DNA from: Chengkuizengella marina | GTDB taxonomy: Bacteria; Bacillota; Bacilli; Paenibacillales; KCTC-33759 | Length of the DNA stretch: 64,000 bases | Reading direction: 5' to 3' | Assembly (NCBI RefSeq): GCF_009910845.1 | Contig: NZ_SIJB01000027.1 | Coordinates: 1-64,000, forward strand | Shown: in pieces, positions 35,486 to 44,143 of the stretch | Layout of the letters: each line of letters begins with the position of its first letter | Position numbering within the stretch: the first letter of the stretch is position 1 | Made by a program: the position numbers and the translations under genes | Notes under the pieces: generated by a model | Databases searched by the model: none | What the model saw: the letters and a program-made list of their open reading frames with translations, nothing else | Told to the model about the DNA's origin: nothing

Positions 35486-37846
35486 TTAATTTCTCAAAGG
35501 TCTTCTTTTTAATAACATATGCTGCATTCTAGCCTGGCTTTTCGGTTCACTTAATAGGCTCAAAAATGCTTCTTTTTCTAAATCTAAAATGTATTGCTCA
35601 TCAACTAATGTATTTGCTGGGATATTTCCACCTGTTAAAATGTTAGCAAGTCTAGTTCCGATTAATTCATCATGATCACTGATATAACCTGAAGACTTCA
35701 TGTGATATAAGCCCATCTTTAATGTAGCTAAGCCAGGTTCTCCAACAACTCTGATTTTTTTCGCTTGAGGTGCTTCATACCCTGAAATGGACATTCCTAA
35801 TACGGCTTGTTTTGCATCATGAAGTAAATAATCTGAATTGACTGTAACTCGATCTGTTTCTCTTAAATATCCAAGATCTCTAGCTTCCGCTGCACTAGTT
35901 GATACTTTTGCCTGACCAATGTTCTCAAATACTCGGTTAACAAAAGGCTGTAAATCAATTGTTTTGTTGATATCCATTGGTACCGTATTACGATATAACA
36001 TTTCCTTCGTACCGCCACCTGCTGGAATTAAACCAACACCTACTTCTACTAATCCCATATATGTTTCAGCAGATGCCTGAACATGTGGAGCTGGTATTAC
36101 AAGCTCTACTCCTCCGCCTAAACACATATTAAATGGAGCAGATACAATTGGTTTTTCAAAATATTTCATATTCATAGCAACTTGATGGTAAGTAGAGATC
36201 ATCTGCTCAATTTCGAACCAGTTTTCATCTTGTGCTTCCATTAACATCATCATTAAATTTGCACCAACACAAAAGTGTTTTTCTTGATGTCCAATTACAA
36301 GACCACGATAATTCTTTCTTACTTCCTCAAAAGAATGAAGGAACATTTGTAAAACATCAGGTCCTACAGTACTGTTTGGTGAATGGAATTGCAAACAAGC
36401 AATATCATCCCCAATATCAATTAAACTTGCACCTGTATTCTTTTTAATCACACCATTTTTTTCTTTTAATAACTCTAAGTTTATAAATTCTTTTGGTATC
36501 TCTTTCTCGCTTAAGCCACCATCAACTTTAACGTAAAAAGTCTTATCTTCTTCCTTCTGATAAAATGATGTTTTACCATCAGAAAGCATTTTTTCAATCC
36601 ATGCTGGAATCTCTTCTCCCTCTTCTTTCATTCGAGCAACGGTAGATTCTAAACCTACAGCATCCCAAGCTTCAAAAGGTCCAAGTTCCCAATTGAATCC
36701 CCATCTCATTGCATCATCGATGGCTGAAATATCATCAGCAATTTCCGGTACTTTACTAGCTGAATACAACCAGCTTTTTTTCATAATCTCCCAAACAAAT
36801 TTTCCTGCTGCATCATCTGAAGTGATCAAGGCTTTTAATTTCCCTTTTAAACCTTTTGCATTTTTTGCATTTTCAACAGAAGCAAATTTGGTTTTTGTTT
36901 TTGGAACATAACTTTTACTTTCAATGTCAAATTGTAAAATTTCTTTTCCTGCATCAGTACGCTTTTTCTGATAAAAACCTTTTTTAGTTTTTTCACCTAG
37001 TTGGCCATTTTTCACCATTTCAGTAAGCAGTTCAGGCACTTTGAAAATTTCTTTCTCAGGTCCATCCACTACATTTTCATAAACATTATTTGCAACAAAT
37101 ACAAAGGTGTCCAATCCAACTAAATCTAAAGTTCTAAAAGTAGCGCTTTTTGGTCTACCTGTGAGCGGACCCGTTAATTGATCTACATCAGCAACAGACA
37201 AACCAAACTTCTCCATTTCATGTAGAACAACCATTAATCCATATGTTCCAATTCTGTTAGCAATAAAGTTAGGCGTATCTTTAGCTACAACAATCCCTTT
37301 GCCTAACTTTCTTTCACAAAACTTTGCCATCAATTGTACAATGCTTGGATCTGTAGCCTCTGTTGGGATCAACTCAAGTAACTTCATATATCTTGGAGGA
37401 TTGAAAAAATGAGTGCCTAAAAAGTGTTTTTTTAATGAATCTGACAAACCTTCAGATATTTGTTGAATAGAAATTCCAGATGTATTAGAACTTACAATCG
37501 TTCCTGGTTTCCAGTGTTGTTCTACTTTACTAAGCAATTGTTTTTTTATGTCTAGATTTTCTATAACAACCTCAATGACCCAATCCACCTCAGAAACACG
37601 GTGAAGATCATCTTCAAAATTTCCTACTTTAATAAGTTCTAAAGATTGTTTGGAATATATCGGACTCGGTTTTGCCTTTAAAAGATTTTTTTTCGCAGTC
37701 TGAGCTAACACATTTGGGTCTTTTTCTCCTTCTATCACTCTGTCTAAAAGGAAAGTTTCAATACCTACATTTGCTAAATGAGCAGCAATAGATGCACCCA
37801 TAACGCCAGACCCTAACACAGCCGCTTTTCGAATTTGTTTTTCCAT
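35486..37846 (-). CDS. fadN: Bifunctional 3-hydroxyacyl-CoA dehydrogenase/enoyl-CoA hydratase FadN
   Basis: Large multifunctional subunit of beta-oxidation, the FadN type of Bacilli. The N-terminal half is the NAD-dependent 3-hydroxyacyl-CoA dehydrogenase (VLGSGVMGASIAAHLAN, GTHFFNPPRYMKLLELIP). The C-terminal half carries the enoyl-CoA hydratase/isomerase region (MCLGGGVELVIPAPHVQA, LVEVGVGLIPAGGG). The order of domains, reversed relative to E. coli FadB, and the length of 786 aa fit FadN. AGGAGGTAAAGT precedes the ATG. It follows fadD and precedes fadA. Confidence 0.95.
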   Translation of the reverse strand: MEKQIRKAAVLGSGVMGASIAAHLANVGIETFLLDRVIEGEKDPNVLAQTAKKNLLKAKPSPIYSKQSLELIKVGNFEDDLHRVSEVDWVIEVVIENLDIKKQLLSKVEQHWKPGTIVSSNTSGISIQQISEGLSDSLKKHFLGTHFFNPPRYMKLLELIPTEATDPSIVQLMAKFCERKLGKGIVVAKDTPNFIANRIGTYGLMVVLHEMEKFGLSVADVDQLTGPLTGRPKSATFRTLDLVGLDTFVFVANNVYENVVDGPEKEIFKVPELLTEMVKNGQLGEKTKKGFYQKKRTDAGKEILQFDIESKSYVPKTKTKFASVENAKNAKGLKGKLKALITSDDAAGKFVWEIMKKSWLYSASKVPEIADDISAIDDAMRWGFNWELGPFEAWDAVGLESTVARMKEEGEEIPAWIEKMLSDGKTSFYQKEEDKTFYVKVDGGLSEKEIPKEFINLELLKEKNGVIKKNTGASLIDIGDDIACLQFHSPNSTVGPDVLQMFLHSFEEVRKNYRGLVIGHQEKHFCVGANLMMMLMEAQDENWFEIEQMISTYHQVAMNMKYFEKPIVSAPFNMCLGGGVELVIPAPHVQASAETYMGLVEVGVGLIPAGGGTKEMLYRNTVPMDINKTIDLQPFVNRVFENIGQAKVSTSAAEARDLGYLRETDRVTVNSDYLLHDAKQAVLGMSISGYEAPQAKKIRVVGEPGLATLKMGLYHMKSSGYISDHDELIGTRLANILTGGNIPANTLVDEQYILDLEKEAFLSLLSEPKSQARMQHMLLKRRPLRN

Positions 37847-37862
37847 ACTTTACCTCCTGGTT

Positions 37863-39530
37863 TTATTCTTCGAGTGTAGCAGCATGTTCCTCTGCCAATA
37901 CTCTACGTAATATTTTTCCAACCATTGATTTAGGAAGCTCATCACGAAATTCATATATTCTCGGAACTTTATATGAAGCTAAATTAGAACGACAATATTG
38001 ATTCAACGCTTCATCCGTTACATTTGAGCCTTTTTTTCGAACAATATATGCTTTTACGGTTTCACCACGATATTTGTCTGGGACTCCCAGAACAATGGCT
38101 TCCTTTACCGCAGGATGTTTATATAAAACCTCTTCAATCTCTCTAGGATATACATTGTAACCGCTTGCGATGATCATATCTTTTTTACGATCCACAATAT
38201 AAAAGTATCCTTTGTTATCCATATAACCCATATCTCCTGTATACAACCAACCATCCTTCAGTACTGCTGCTGTTTCCTCAGGTTGATTCCAATACCCCTT
38301 CATCACTTGGGGTCCTTTTACAATGATCTCACCAATTTCATGAGGAGCGACTTGTTCACCTAATTCGTTAACAACCTTACTTTCAGTGTTTGGCCAAGGA
38401 ATACCAATACTTCCTTCGATACGATGTCCCCATACTGGATTCGCAATAACAACAGGAGAAGCTTCAGATAGTCCATAACCTTCTACCAACTTTCCATTAG
38501 TCAACTCTTCAAACTTTTGTTGAGTTGAAACTGGCAATGGGGCTGAACCACTAATACAACATTCGATAGAAGAAAGATCTGTTTGATTGACTTTGGGATG
38601 GTTAATAATACCTTGATATAAAGTTGGTGCGCCTGGAAAAATGGTAGGTTTCTGAGATTCTATTAATTTTAATAATGAATCTACCTCAAACTTTGGAATT
38701 AAATTCACCACAGCCCCTGAAGCAATACTAAAGTTCATACAAGTGGTCATACCATAAACATGAAACAAAGGTACCACCGCCAACACACTTCCTTGCCCTT
38801 TTTTCACTTTGACCCATGTCTGACATTGAATCGTATTTGACACAAGGTTCATATGAGTAAGCATTACTCCCTTAGAAACACCTGTTGTACCACCTGTGTA
38901 TTGCAAGACTGCTACATCATCAGGTTTACTTGGACTATTTACTGGTTTATCTGAAGATTGTTCTAATTCTTGTTTTAATGATAAAACTTGCTCTTTATCT
39001 AAACGTGTATAAGGTCCTTTTTTAATTTTTTGCACTAAAGGATATAATAACTTTTTTATAAAGGGTAAATGATCTTGTATGCTAGTAGTGAATATATTTT
39101 CCAAAGCGACCTTTTCTTTAACCGCTTTCACTCGGGAATAAACTAAATCAAGTACAACGATAGTTTTAGCTCCCGAATCTTTAAGGTGATATTCCAGTTC
39201 TCTTTCTACATATAACGGATTCGTTTGAACAACAATGCCTCCCATAAATAATACGCCATAATAACAATAAACATACTGAGGTATATTGGGAAGCATTATT
39301 GCTACTCGATCTCCTGGTTTAACACCTTTTTCTTTCAATAGGTTAGCAAATTTATAAGCTTGCTTGATCAGGTCTTTATAGGTGATTTTTTTTCCAAAAT
39401 AATAAATTGCATTATGATTAGGAAATTGCTCAGTTGAATTTTTTAAAAAATCTGATATTAATTGTGAAGGATATTCAAGATGTGGTTCAATTCCTTCTGG
39501 ATAATTTTTTGTCCATGGATCGTTAGACAT
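37863..39530 (-). CDS. fadD: Long-chain fatty-acid-CoA ligase
   Basis: AMP-forming acyl-CoA synthetase that activates fatty acids. It shows the P-loop YTGGTTGVSKGVMLTH, YGLSEASPV, the hinge YTGDMGYMDNKGYFYIVDRKKD, and GKILRR with the catalytic Lys. The N-terminus NDPWTKNYPEGIEPHLEYP is typical of the LcfA/FadD subgroup of Bacilli. I start at ATG 39528-39530, after GAGGTGG; a GTG four codons upstream is inside the ribosome site. It lies between etfA and fadN. In B. subtilis this gene is called lcfA. Confidence 0.94.
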   Translation of the reverse strand: MSNDPWTKNYPEGIEPHLEYPSQLISDFLKNSTEQFPNHNAIYYFGKKITYKDLIKQAYKFANLLKEKGVKPGDRVAIMLPNIPQYVYCYYGVLFMGGIVVQTNPLYVERELEYHLKDSGAKTIVVLDLVYSRVKAVKEKVALENIFTTSIQDHLPFIKKLLYPLVQKIKKGPYTRLDKEQVLSLKQELEQSSDKPVNSPSKPDDVAVLQYTGGTTGVSKGVMLTHMNLVSNTIQCQTWVKVKKGQGSVLAVVPLFHVYGMTTCMNFSIASGAVVNLIPKFEVDSLLKLIESQKPTIFPGAPTLYQGIINHPKVNQTDLSSIECCISGSAPLPVSTQQKFEELTNGKLVEGYGLSEASPVVIANPVWGHRIEGSIGIPWPNTESKVVNELGEQVAPHEIGEIIVKGPQVMKGYWNQPEETAAVLKDGWLYTGDMGYMDNKGYFYIVDRKKDMIIASGYNVYPREIEEVLYKHPAVKEAIVLGVPDKYRGETVKAYIVRKKGSNVTDEALNQYCRSNLASYKVPRIYEFRDELPKSMVGKILRRVLAEEHAATLEE

Positions 39531-39554
39531 CAAAAAAACCACCTCATCATATTG

Positions 39555-40538
39555 TTATGAAGCTTGTTTGTTTATCACCTTTCTAAAGTGTTCTGTTAAC
39601 ATCGGTACTACTTCAAATAGATCCCCAACGATTCCAAAATCAGCAATATCAAATATTGGCGCTTCAGGATCTTTATTAATAGCAACGATGATCTTTGAAT
39701 TTGACATACCTGCTAAATGTTGAATTGCTCCTGAAATCCCACAGGCAATATATAAGTCAGGTGTCACCACTTTACCCGTCTGTCCAATCTGTAAAGAATA
39801 GTCGCAATATTCAGCATCACAAGCACCTCTTGAAGCTCCAACAGCTGCTCCAAGAACTTCTGCTAATTCTTTAATAGGTTCAAATCCTTTAGTACTTTTT
39901 ACTCCTCTACCTCCAGATACAATGATTTTTGCCTCAGACAAATCTACACCATCCGTTGCTTTTTGAACAACTTCTTTTACAACCGTACGAATGTTATCAA
40001 TGTTGACATTCATTGTATCTTTGTTCACTGTTCGACTACTGTCCTCTAAACCACTTGGAATATTATTTGGTCTTATCGTAGCAAAAATCTTTCCATCGAT
40101 GACTTCTCTCTTTTGAAATGCTTTACCTGCATAAATTGGACGAGTAAACACAATGTTTCCGTTTTCAATATTTACATCTGTACAATCAGTAATAAGTCCA
40201 CAGCTCAAATGAGATGCTAACCGAGGTGCAAAATCTTTACAGGATGCAGTATGAGGCATCAAGATTACGTCTGGTTTTTTTTCTTCTACAATTGAAATGA
40301 AAGCTTGTGTGTAAGCATCTGTTGTGTAACTTGTTAGTTCTTCATTGTTTACAACTAAAATTTCATCTGCACCGTGTGAAGTTAGTAATTCAGCAAATGA
40401 ATCTGGTTGTTCACCAAAAATCACTGCAGTAATTTTTCCACCATCATGTATACGTTTTGCTGCATTTAATACTTCAAAAGAAACATTACGTAAACTTCCA
40501 TTTTTAACCTCAGCAAATACGATTACTTCTCTACCCAT
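39555..40538 (-). CDS. etfA: Electron transfer flavoprotein alpha subunit
   Basis: ETF alpha subunit, which holds FAD and takes electrons from acyl-CoA dehydrogenases. The C-terminal FAD domain is visible: GGRGVKSTKGFEPIKELAEV, GASRGACDAEYCDYSLQIGQTG and GISGAIQHLAGMSNS, with VAINKDPEAPIFDIADFGIVGD. The N-terminal half is the ETF fold. The ATG overlaps the end of etfB by eight bases, so they are coupled. It is followed by fadD. Confidence 0.96.
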   Translation of the reverse strand: MGREVIVFAEVKNGSLRNVSFEVLNAAKRIHDGGKITAVIFGEQPDSFAELLTSHGADEILVVNNEELTSYTTDAYTQAFISIVEEKKPDVILMPHTASCKDFAPRLASHLSCGLITDCTDVNIENGNIVFTRPIYAGKAFQKREVIDGKIFATIRPNNIPSGLEDSSRTVNKDTMNVNIDNIRTVVKEVVQKATDGVDLSEAKIIVSGGRGVKSTKGFEPIKELAEVLGAAVGASRGACDAEYCDYSLQIGQTGKVVTPDLYIACGISGAIQHLAGMSNSKIIVAINKDPEAPIFDIADFGIVGDLFEVVPMLTEHFRKVINKQAS

Positions 40539-41301
40539 TGATGTTCACCTCACCTTGTAATAAGTTCACCAGTTCATTCACTTGATCATTCATTTCACCT
40601 TGTAAAATTCTTCCTTCTTGTCTTTTCGGTGGAAGTACTTGATCTATAATTTTCGTTTTTGCTTGTATTTGGTCTAGATCAATTGATAAATCCTCTGCTT
40701 TAAGCTCTTGAATTGGTTTCCTTTTCGCTTTCATAATACCAGGCAATGAAGGATATCGAGGCTCATTTAGTCCTTGTTGAGCTGTGATTAAAATTGGCAG
40801 CTCAGCTTCAATGATTTCAACATCTCCTTCTACATCACGTTCCAATACAACCTGATTACCTTGCACCTCTAATTTGGTGATAGCATTTACATGAGCGATA
40901 TCTAATTCTTCTGCTAAACGGATTCCACTTTGCCCACCGCCATTATCTACGGACATGTAACCGCTTAAAATTAAGTCAAATTCTTTATCTTTCATTACTG
41001 CAGCTAATACTTTTGAAGTCGTGAATTCATCTCCTATTAAACGCTCATCATTTACTAAAACAGCATGATCAGCTCCCATAGCTAGAGCTGTTCGTAATGC
41101 ACTTTCAGCCTGAGAAGTTCCAATTGTAATCGCTGTCACTTCTCCGCCAAATTTTTCTTTTAATTGGATCGCTTCTTCTAAAGCATATTCATCATATGGG
41201 TTAATTACGAACTTTGCCCCGTCTTCACTAACCTTCCCGTTTTCGATGTGTACTTTCTCTTCAGTATCAAAGGTTTGTTTAAGACATACTAAAAGATTCA
41301 A
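40531..41301 (-). CDS. etfB: Electron transfer flavoprotein beta subunit
   Basis: ETF beta subunit (256 aa), partner of EtfA, and first gene of the operon. It begins LLVCLKQTFDTEEKV and carries INPYDEYALEEAIQLKEK and the AMP-binding/recognition region LSGYMSVDNGGGQSG. TTG is the start (41299-41301), preceded by GGAGGGGAG. A well-placed promoter lies at 41369-41397. In B. subtilis etfB sits behind lcfA-fadR-fadB; here no fadR or fadB precedes it. Confidence 0.95.
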   Translation of the reverse strand: MNLLVCLKQTFDTEEKVHIENGKVSEDGAKFVINPYDEYALEEAIQLKEKFGGEVTAITIGTSQAESALRTALAMGADHAVLVNDERLIGDEFTTSKVLAAVMKDKEFDLILSGYMSVDNGGGQSGIRLAEELDIAHVNAITKLEVQGNQVVLERDVEGDVEIIEAELPILITAQQGLNEPRYPSLPGIMKAKRKPIQELKAEDLSIDLDQIQAKTKIIDQVLPPKRQEGRILQGEMNDQVNELVNLLQGEVNING

Positions 41302-41368
41302 TACTCTCCCCTCCTATTTTTGTGGTTAATTTATAGAGTTAAACAAATGTTGTTCATCTTTCTATACT

Positions 41369-41397
41369 ATTATACCGATTTGGTCATTTCGTGTAAA
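41369..41397 (-). promoter_or_regulatory. Sigma-A promoter of the fatty-acid oxidation operon
   Basis: On the minus strand TTTACA (41392-41397) and TATAAT (41369-41374) are exactly 17 bases apart, about 68 bases before the etfB start. This is the best promoter match in the window after that of the YceI gene. Confidence 0.8.
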
Positions 41398-41403
41398 TAG
41401 TCA

Positions 41404-41421
41404 GTTTCACATAATTGAAAC
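41404..41421. promoter_or_regulatory. Operator-like palindrome next to fad promoter
   Basis: GTTTCA (41404-41409) and TGAAAC (41416-41421) form a perfect six-plus-six palindrome over CATAAT, immediately upstream of the -35 box. It is a candidate binding site for a regulator of the fad operon. Confidence 0.4.
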
Positions 41422-41506
41422 ATTTTATACCTATATAAATAATTTTAATTGTTTTTTTAAAAGGCAGAAACCCTTTTGAACAACTTTTTTAATAAACCAT
41501 AGCTTT

Positions 41507-41566
41507 AAATATTGGAAATTACAATAAATATTGGAAATCTAAATGAGTTATACATGACTCATTTAG
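41507..41566. repeat. Direct repeats and long inverted repeat upstream of fad operon
   Basis: AAATATTGGAAAT occurs twice (41507-41519, 41526-41538), 19 bases apart. They are followed by CTAAATGAGT (41539-41548) and its inverse ACTCATTTAG (41557-41566) around eight bases. The inverted repeat contains AATGA...TCATT like B. subtilis FadR boxes but with a longer centre. The rest of the 376-base gap 41302-41677 holds only the promoter and the palindrome at 41404. Confidence 0.5.
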
Positions 41567-41677
41567 AAACAGTTTCACACTATTTTTGTCTGATATCTTG
41601 AACATATTACTTAAATGGATAAAAGAGACGGAAACTGGAAAATCTATATGTAAATATAATAAGGACTTTATTAAAAT

Positions 41678-41974
41678 TTAATTTAAACCTATTTCTTCAA
41701 AGTGTTCAACAACTGGAAATGGATCGTAATAGTGATGGAGGATTTTTTTCCATTCTAAATATTCTTCAGACTCTCTAAATCCAACAGTATGATCTTCTAG
41801 TGTCTCCCATTCTACAAGTAGTAAATATTTATTCTCAATTTCTATACAACGATGAAGGGCATGAGAAATATACCCTTTCATTTTCGAAATAATCTTGGAG
41901 GCTTCTTTAAAAGACATTTCAAATTGTTCAGTTTGACCTGATTTAACGTTTAACATAACCGCTTCTAAAATCAA
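41678..41974 (-). CDS. Antibiotic biosynthesis monooxygenase (ABM) domain protein
   Basis: Small ABM-superfamily protein (about 98 aa) of the dimeric ferredoxin-like fold. It reads MILEAVMLNVKSGQTEQFEM at the N-terminus, then SFKEASKIISKMKGYISHALH, and ends in HHYYDPFPVVEHFEEI. These family members are often annotated only as antibiotic biosynthesis monooxygenases; heme or quinone roles are known for some, but no catalytic pattern is visible here. I start at TTG 41972-41974, nine bases after AAGGAG; the TTG three codons upstream abuts that site. Confidence 0.82.
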   Translation of the reverse strand: MILEAVMLNVKSGQTEQFEMSFKEASKIISKMKGYISHALHRCIEIENKYLLLVEWETLEDHTVGFRESEEYLEWKKILHHYYDPFPVVEHFEEIGLN

Positions 41975-42148
41975 ATTATACAACTCCTTTTATGTTTGCA
42001 GTGAATATGCACCTTATTCCCTATCTAAGAAAATTATATCTGCTTCAGATTTCAACAATAATACTTATCAAAATAAAAAAATAATAATTGTGCTATTTCA
42101 TTTGTTTGCAAGATCTTCTCTGGATCACCCTTTTAGTTAAGCTTCATT

Positions 42149-42182
42149 AAAAAAGCTGCTCCCTCAAGGAAAAAGCAGCTTT
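42149..42182 (-). terminator. Terminator of the lepB-csaA unit
   Basis: AAAGCTGCT (42152-42160) pairs with AGCAGCTTT (42174-42182); the minus strand ends in six T. Confidence 0.85.
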
Positions 42183-42197
42183 CTATAAATTTTCATG

Positions 42198-42527
42198 TTA
42201 ACCTAATTTATCTCCATTCTTCACTTTTTGCTCTGGCTGAATCAATACAACCCCTTGTTCCGAATAAGTTCCCAGTACTAAAGCTTCTGACATAAAAGAT
42301 GCAATCTGCATGGAAGGAAAATTCACAACACCCATAACTTGCTTTCCAACTAATTCATCGACTTGATAACATTCCGTTATTTGAGCACTTGATTTTTTCA
42401 CTCCTATTTCTTCCCCAAAATCTACCCACAATTTGTATGCTGGTTTACGAGCCTCTACAAAAAGCTCCGCTTTTATCACTTCTCCAACACGTATATCTAA
42501 CTTATTAAAGTCGTCAAAAGTAGCCAT
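42198..42527 (-). CDS. csaA: tRNA-binding-domain chaperone CsaA
   Basis: Homodimeric tRNA_bind OB-fold protein (109 aa from this start), homologue of B. subtilis CsaA, a secretion-related chaperone that binds SecA and preproteins. The opening TFDDFNKLDIRVGEVIKAE and the closing SEQGVVLIQPEQKVKNGDKL match this family. I start at ATG 42525-42527 after AAAAGGAG; the upstream ATG lies in lepB. It directly follows the signal peptidase gene, a sensible pairing for protein export. Confidence 0.9.
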   Translation of the reverse strand: MATFDDFNKLDIRVGEVIKAELFVEARKPAYKLWVDFGEEIGVKKSSAQITECYQVDELVGKQVMGVVNFPSMQIASFMSEALVLGTYSEQGVVLIQPEQKVKNGDKLG

Positions 42528-42547
42528 ATCTTCTCCTTTTTCAACAG

Positions 42548-43156
42548 TCAATCTATCAAACCTATTTCATTTATCGGCCACATTTTGAAAATGGCTTTTC
42601 CTTCTATGTTGTTCATGTCTATAGGTCCAAAATCTCGACTATCTCTACTAACCGTCCTATTATCACCCATCACAAAAACTTTTCCTTCCGGAACTTCAAT
42701 AGGAAATTCCACATTTCTTGTAAATGTTTTTTCGCCTTTTATATAAGACTCAGCTATTAAATCTCCATTAATATAAACTTGTCCTTCTTTGATATCAATA
42801 ATATCACCTGGAACCCCTATTATTCTCTTCACAAGTCTTTTCCTTGGTTCACCATTTGTCACTTTATCCATATAATCATCCAATTGAATTCCAATATTGC
42901 TGCTCCAAAATCCTCCTGTTAGTTCCTCTTCTGTAAATATAACAATGTCTCCTCGATCAAAATCATTAAATGTGTCTGAAATTTTATCAATGATTATTCT
43001 TTCATTTTCAAATAAAGTATTTTCCATAGAAGATTGTTTCACTTCAGTAACTGCAAACACTTCACTTTGAATAAAAAAAGCTACACCAAATGCAACTAAA
43101 AATGTGATTATCCAACTTACGATTTCTTTTCTTATTGATTTCGTTGCTTGCTTCAA
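42548..43156 (-). CDS. lepB: Signal peptidase I
   Basis: Membrane signal peptidase of the SipS/LepB type (202 aa). One N-terminal helix (about 12-31) anchors the catalytic domain outside the cell. The nucleophile Ser43 is in KQSSMENTL and the general-base Lys in KRLVKRIIGVPGD. VFVMGDNRTVSRDSRDFG completes the active site. TTG is the start (43154-43156), with AAGGAG eleven bases upstream. It releases exported proteins, such as the hydrolases of this window. csaA follows. Confidence 0.94.
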   Translation of the reverse strand: MKQATKSIRKEIVSWIITFLVAFGVAFFIQSEVFAVTEVKQSSMENTLFENERIIIDKISDTFNDFDRGDIVIFTEEELTGGFWSSNIGIQLDDYMDKVTNGEPRKRLVKRIIGVPGDIIDIKEGQVYINGDLIAESYIKGEKTFTRNVEFPIEVPEGKVFVMGDNRTVSRDSRDFGPIDMNNIEGKAIFKMWPINEIGLID

Positions 43157-43255
43157 ATATGGTTCATCTCCTTATGCTTTATTTGGTTTATGATATTTAA
43201 CACCATTTTAGCAAAATATATCAATCGATTCAAAAAAATGAATTTGGACATCATT

Positions 43256-43284
43256 TTGACACAAAACTAAAGTATGTTGATAAT
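43256..43284 (+). promoter_or_regulatory. Sigma-A promoter of the YceI-like gene
   Basis: TTGACA (43256-43261) and GATAAT (43279-43284) are 17 bases apart, about 65 bases before the start at 43349. Confidence 0.8.
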
Positions 43285-43348
43285 GTGTGGAAATGATCAA
43301 AAGATCATGTGAAATTGAAATATCATATTAATGAAGGAGATTTTCATA

Positions 43349-44062
43349 ATGAATAAAAGAAAACTAATATTTATTGTAGCTTCTCTATTAATTCTAATCT
43401 GTGGATACTATATATTTGATTACTACACTGGAAATCATATTATAATTGATGATGTGTTTAAAGAAAGTGCAACAAAAGACGTTAAAGAGCAATCGGATGA
43501 TGTTCAATCTAGTGAGAATTTTACTGTAGAATCATTTGATTGGGATGGAGAATGGGAGATTTCAGAAGACTCAGCTGTATATTTAAGTATTAAAACATCA
43601 AAGGAAGAAATTATTATTCAATTTAGTGAGGTAAGTGGAAGTTGGGAGATTAATCAAACTGAACCTAATTTAATGGAGGCAAATGCAATTGTAAACATCA
43701 ACTCTATTGATTCTGGAAATGGTCAACGAGATTCTCACATTAAAGGGGATAGATTTTTGCAAGCCGAGCCATTTCCTGAGGCTACCTTTCAATTGCACTC
43801 CATTGAAAATTGGTCTAATGAATGGCAATCTGGACAAACAAATTTTATACTATTAACTGGGGATCTTACTATTAAAGACATTACTAAAACTGTAACTTTT
43901 GAAACAGAAGTTTTATCAGAAAATGATATATTGAAATTAAAAGCAGATACCACAGTCACATTTAATGATTATGGAATGAATAATCCACACACTGTATTGT
44001 TAGATACAGAAAATGATGTATTGATTACACTGCAACTTGTATTAAACAAGAATGAAATGTAA
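43349..44062 (+). CDS. YceI-family secreted or anchored protein
   Basis: YceI-domain lipocalin-like protein with an N-terminal helix (residues 4-23) that anchors or exports it. The domain spans about 55-237, with EWEISEDSAVYLSIK, the HIKGDRFLQAEPFPEATFQ block and GDLTIKDITKTVTF, all diagnostic. YceI proteins bind isoprenoid or polyprenyl lipids in a beta barrel. I start at ATG 43349-43351, ten bases after AAGGAG. It has a strong promoter and a terminator, so it is transcribed alone. Confidence 0.9.
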   Translation: MNKRKLIFIVASLLILICGYYIFDYYTGNHIIIDDVFKESATKDVKEQSDDVQSSENFTVESFDWDGEWEISEDSAVYLSIKTSKEEIIIQFSEVSGSWEINQTEPNLMEANAIVNINSIDSGNGQRDSHIKGDRFLQAEPFPEATFQLHSIENWSNEWQSGQTNFILLTGDLTIKDITKTVTFETEVLSENDILKLKADTTVTFNDYGMNNPHTVLLDTENDVLITLQLVLNKNEM

Positions 44063-44078
44063 AGATATGAATAAATTA

Positions 44079-44122
44079 GGGAAAATAGTAGGTTTATTGT
44101 AGAATAGACCTATTATTTTCCC
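44079..44122. terminator. Bidirectional terminator
   Basis: GGGAAAATAGTAGGT (44079-44093) pairs with ACCTATTATTTTCCC (44108-44122), one G-T pair, between two converging genes. Confidence 0.75.
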
Positions 44123-44143
44123 TTAAAGTTTATAAATTCAATT

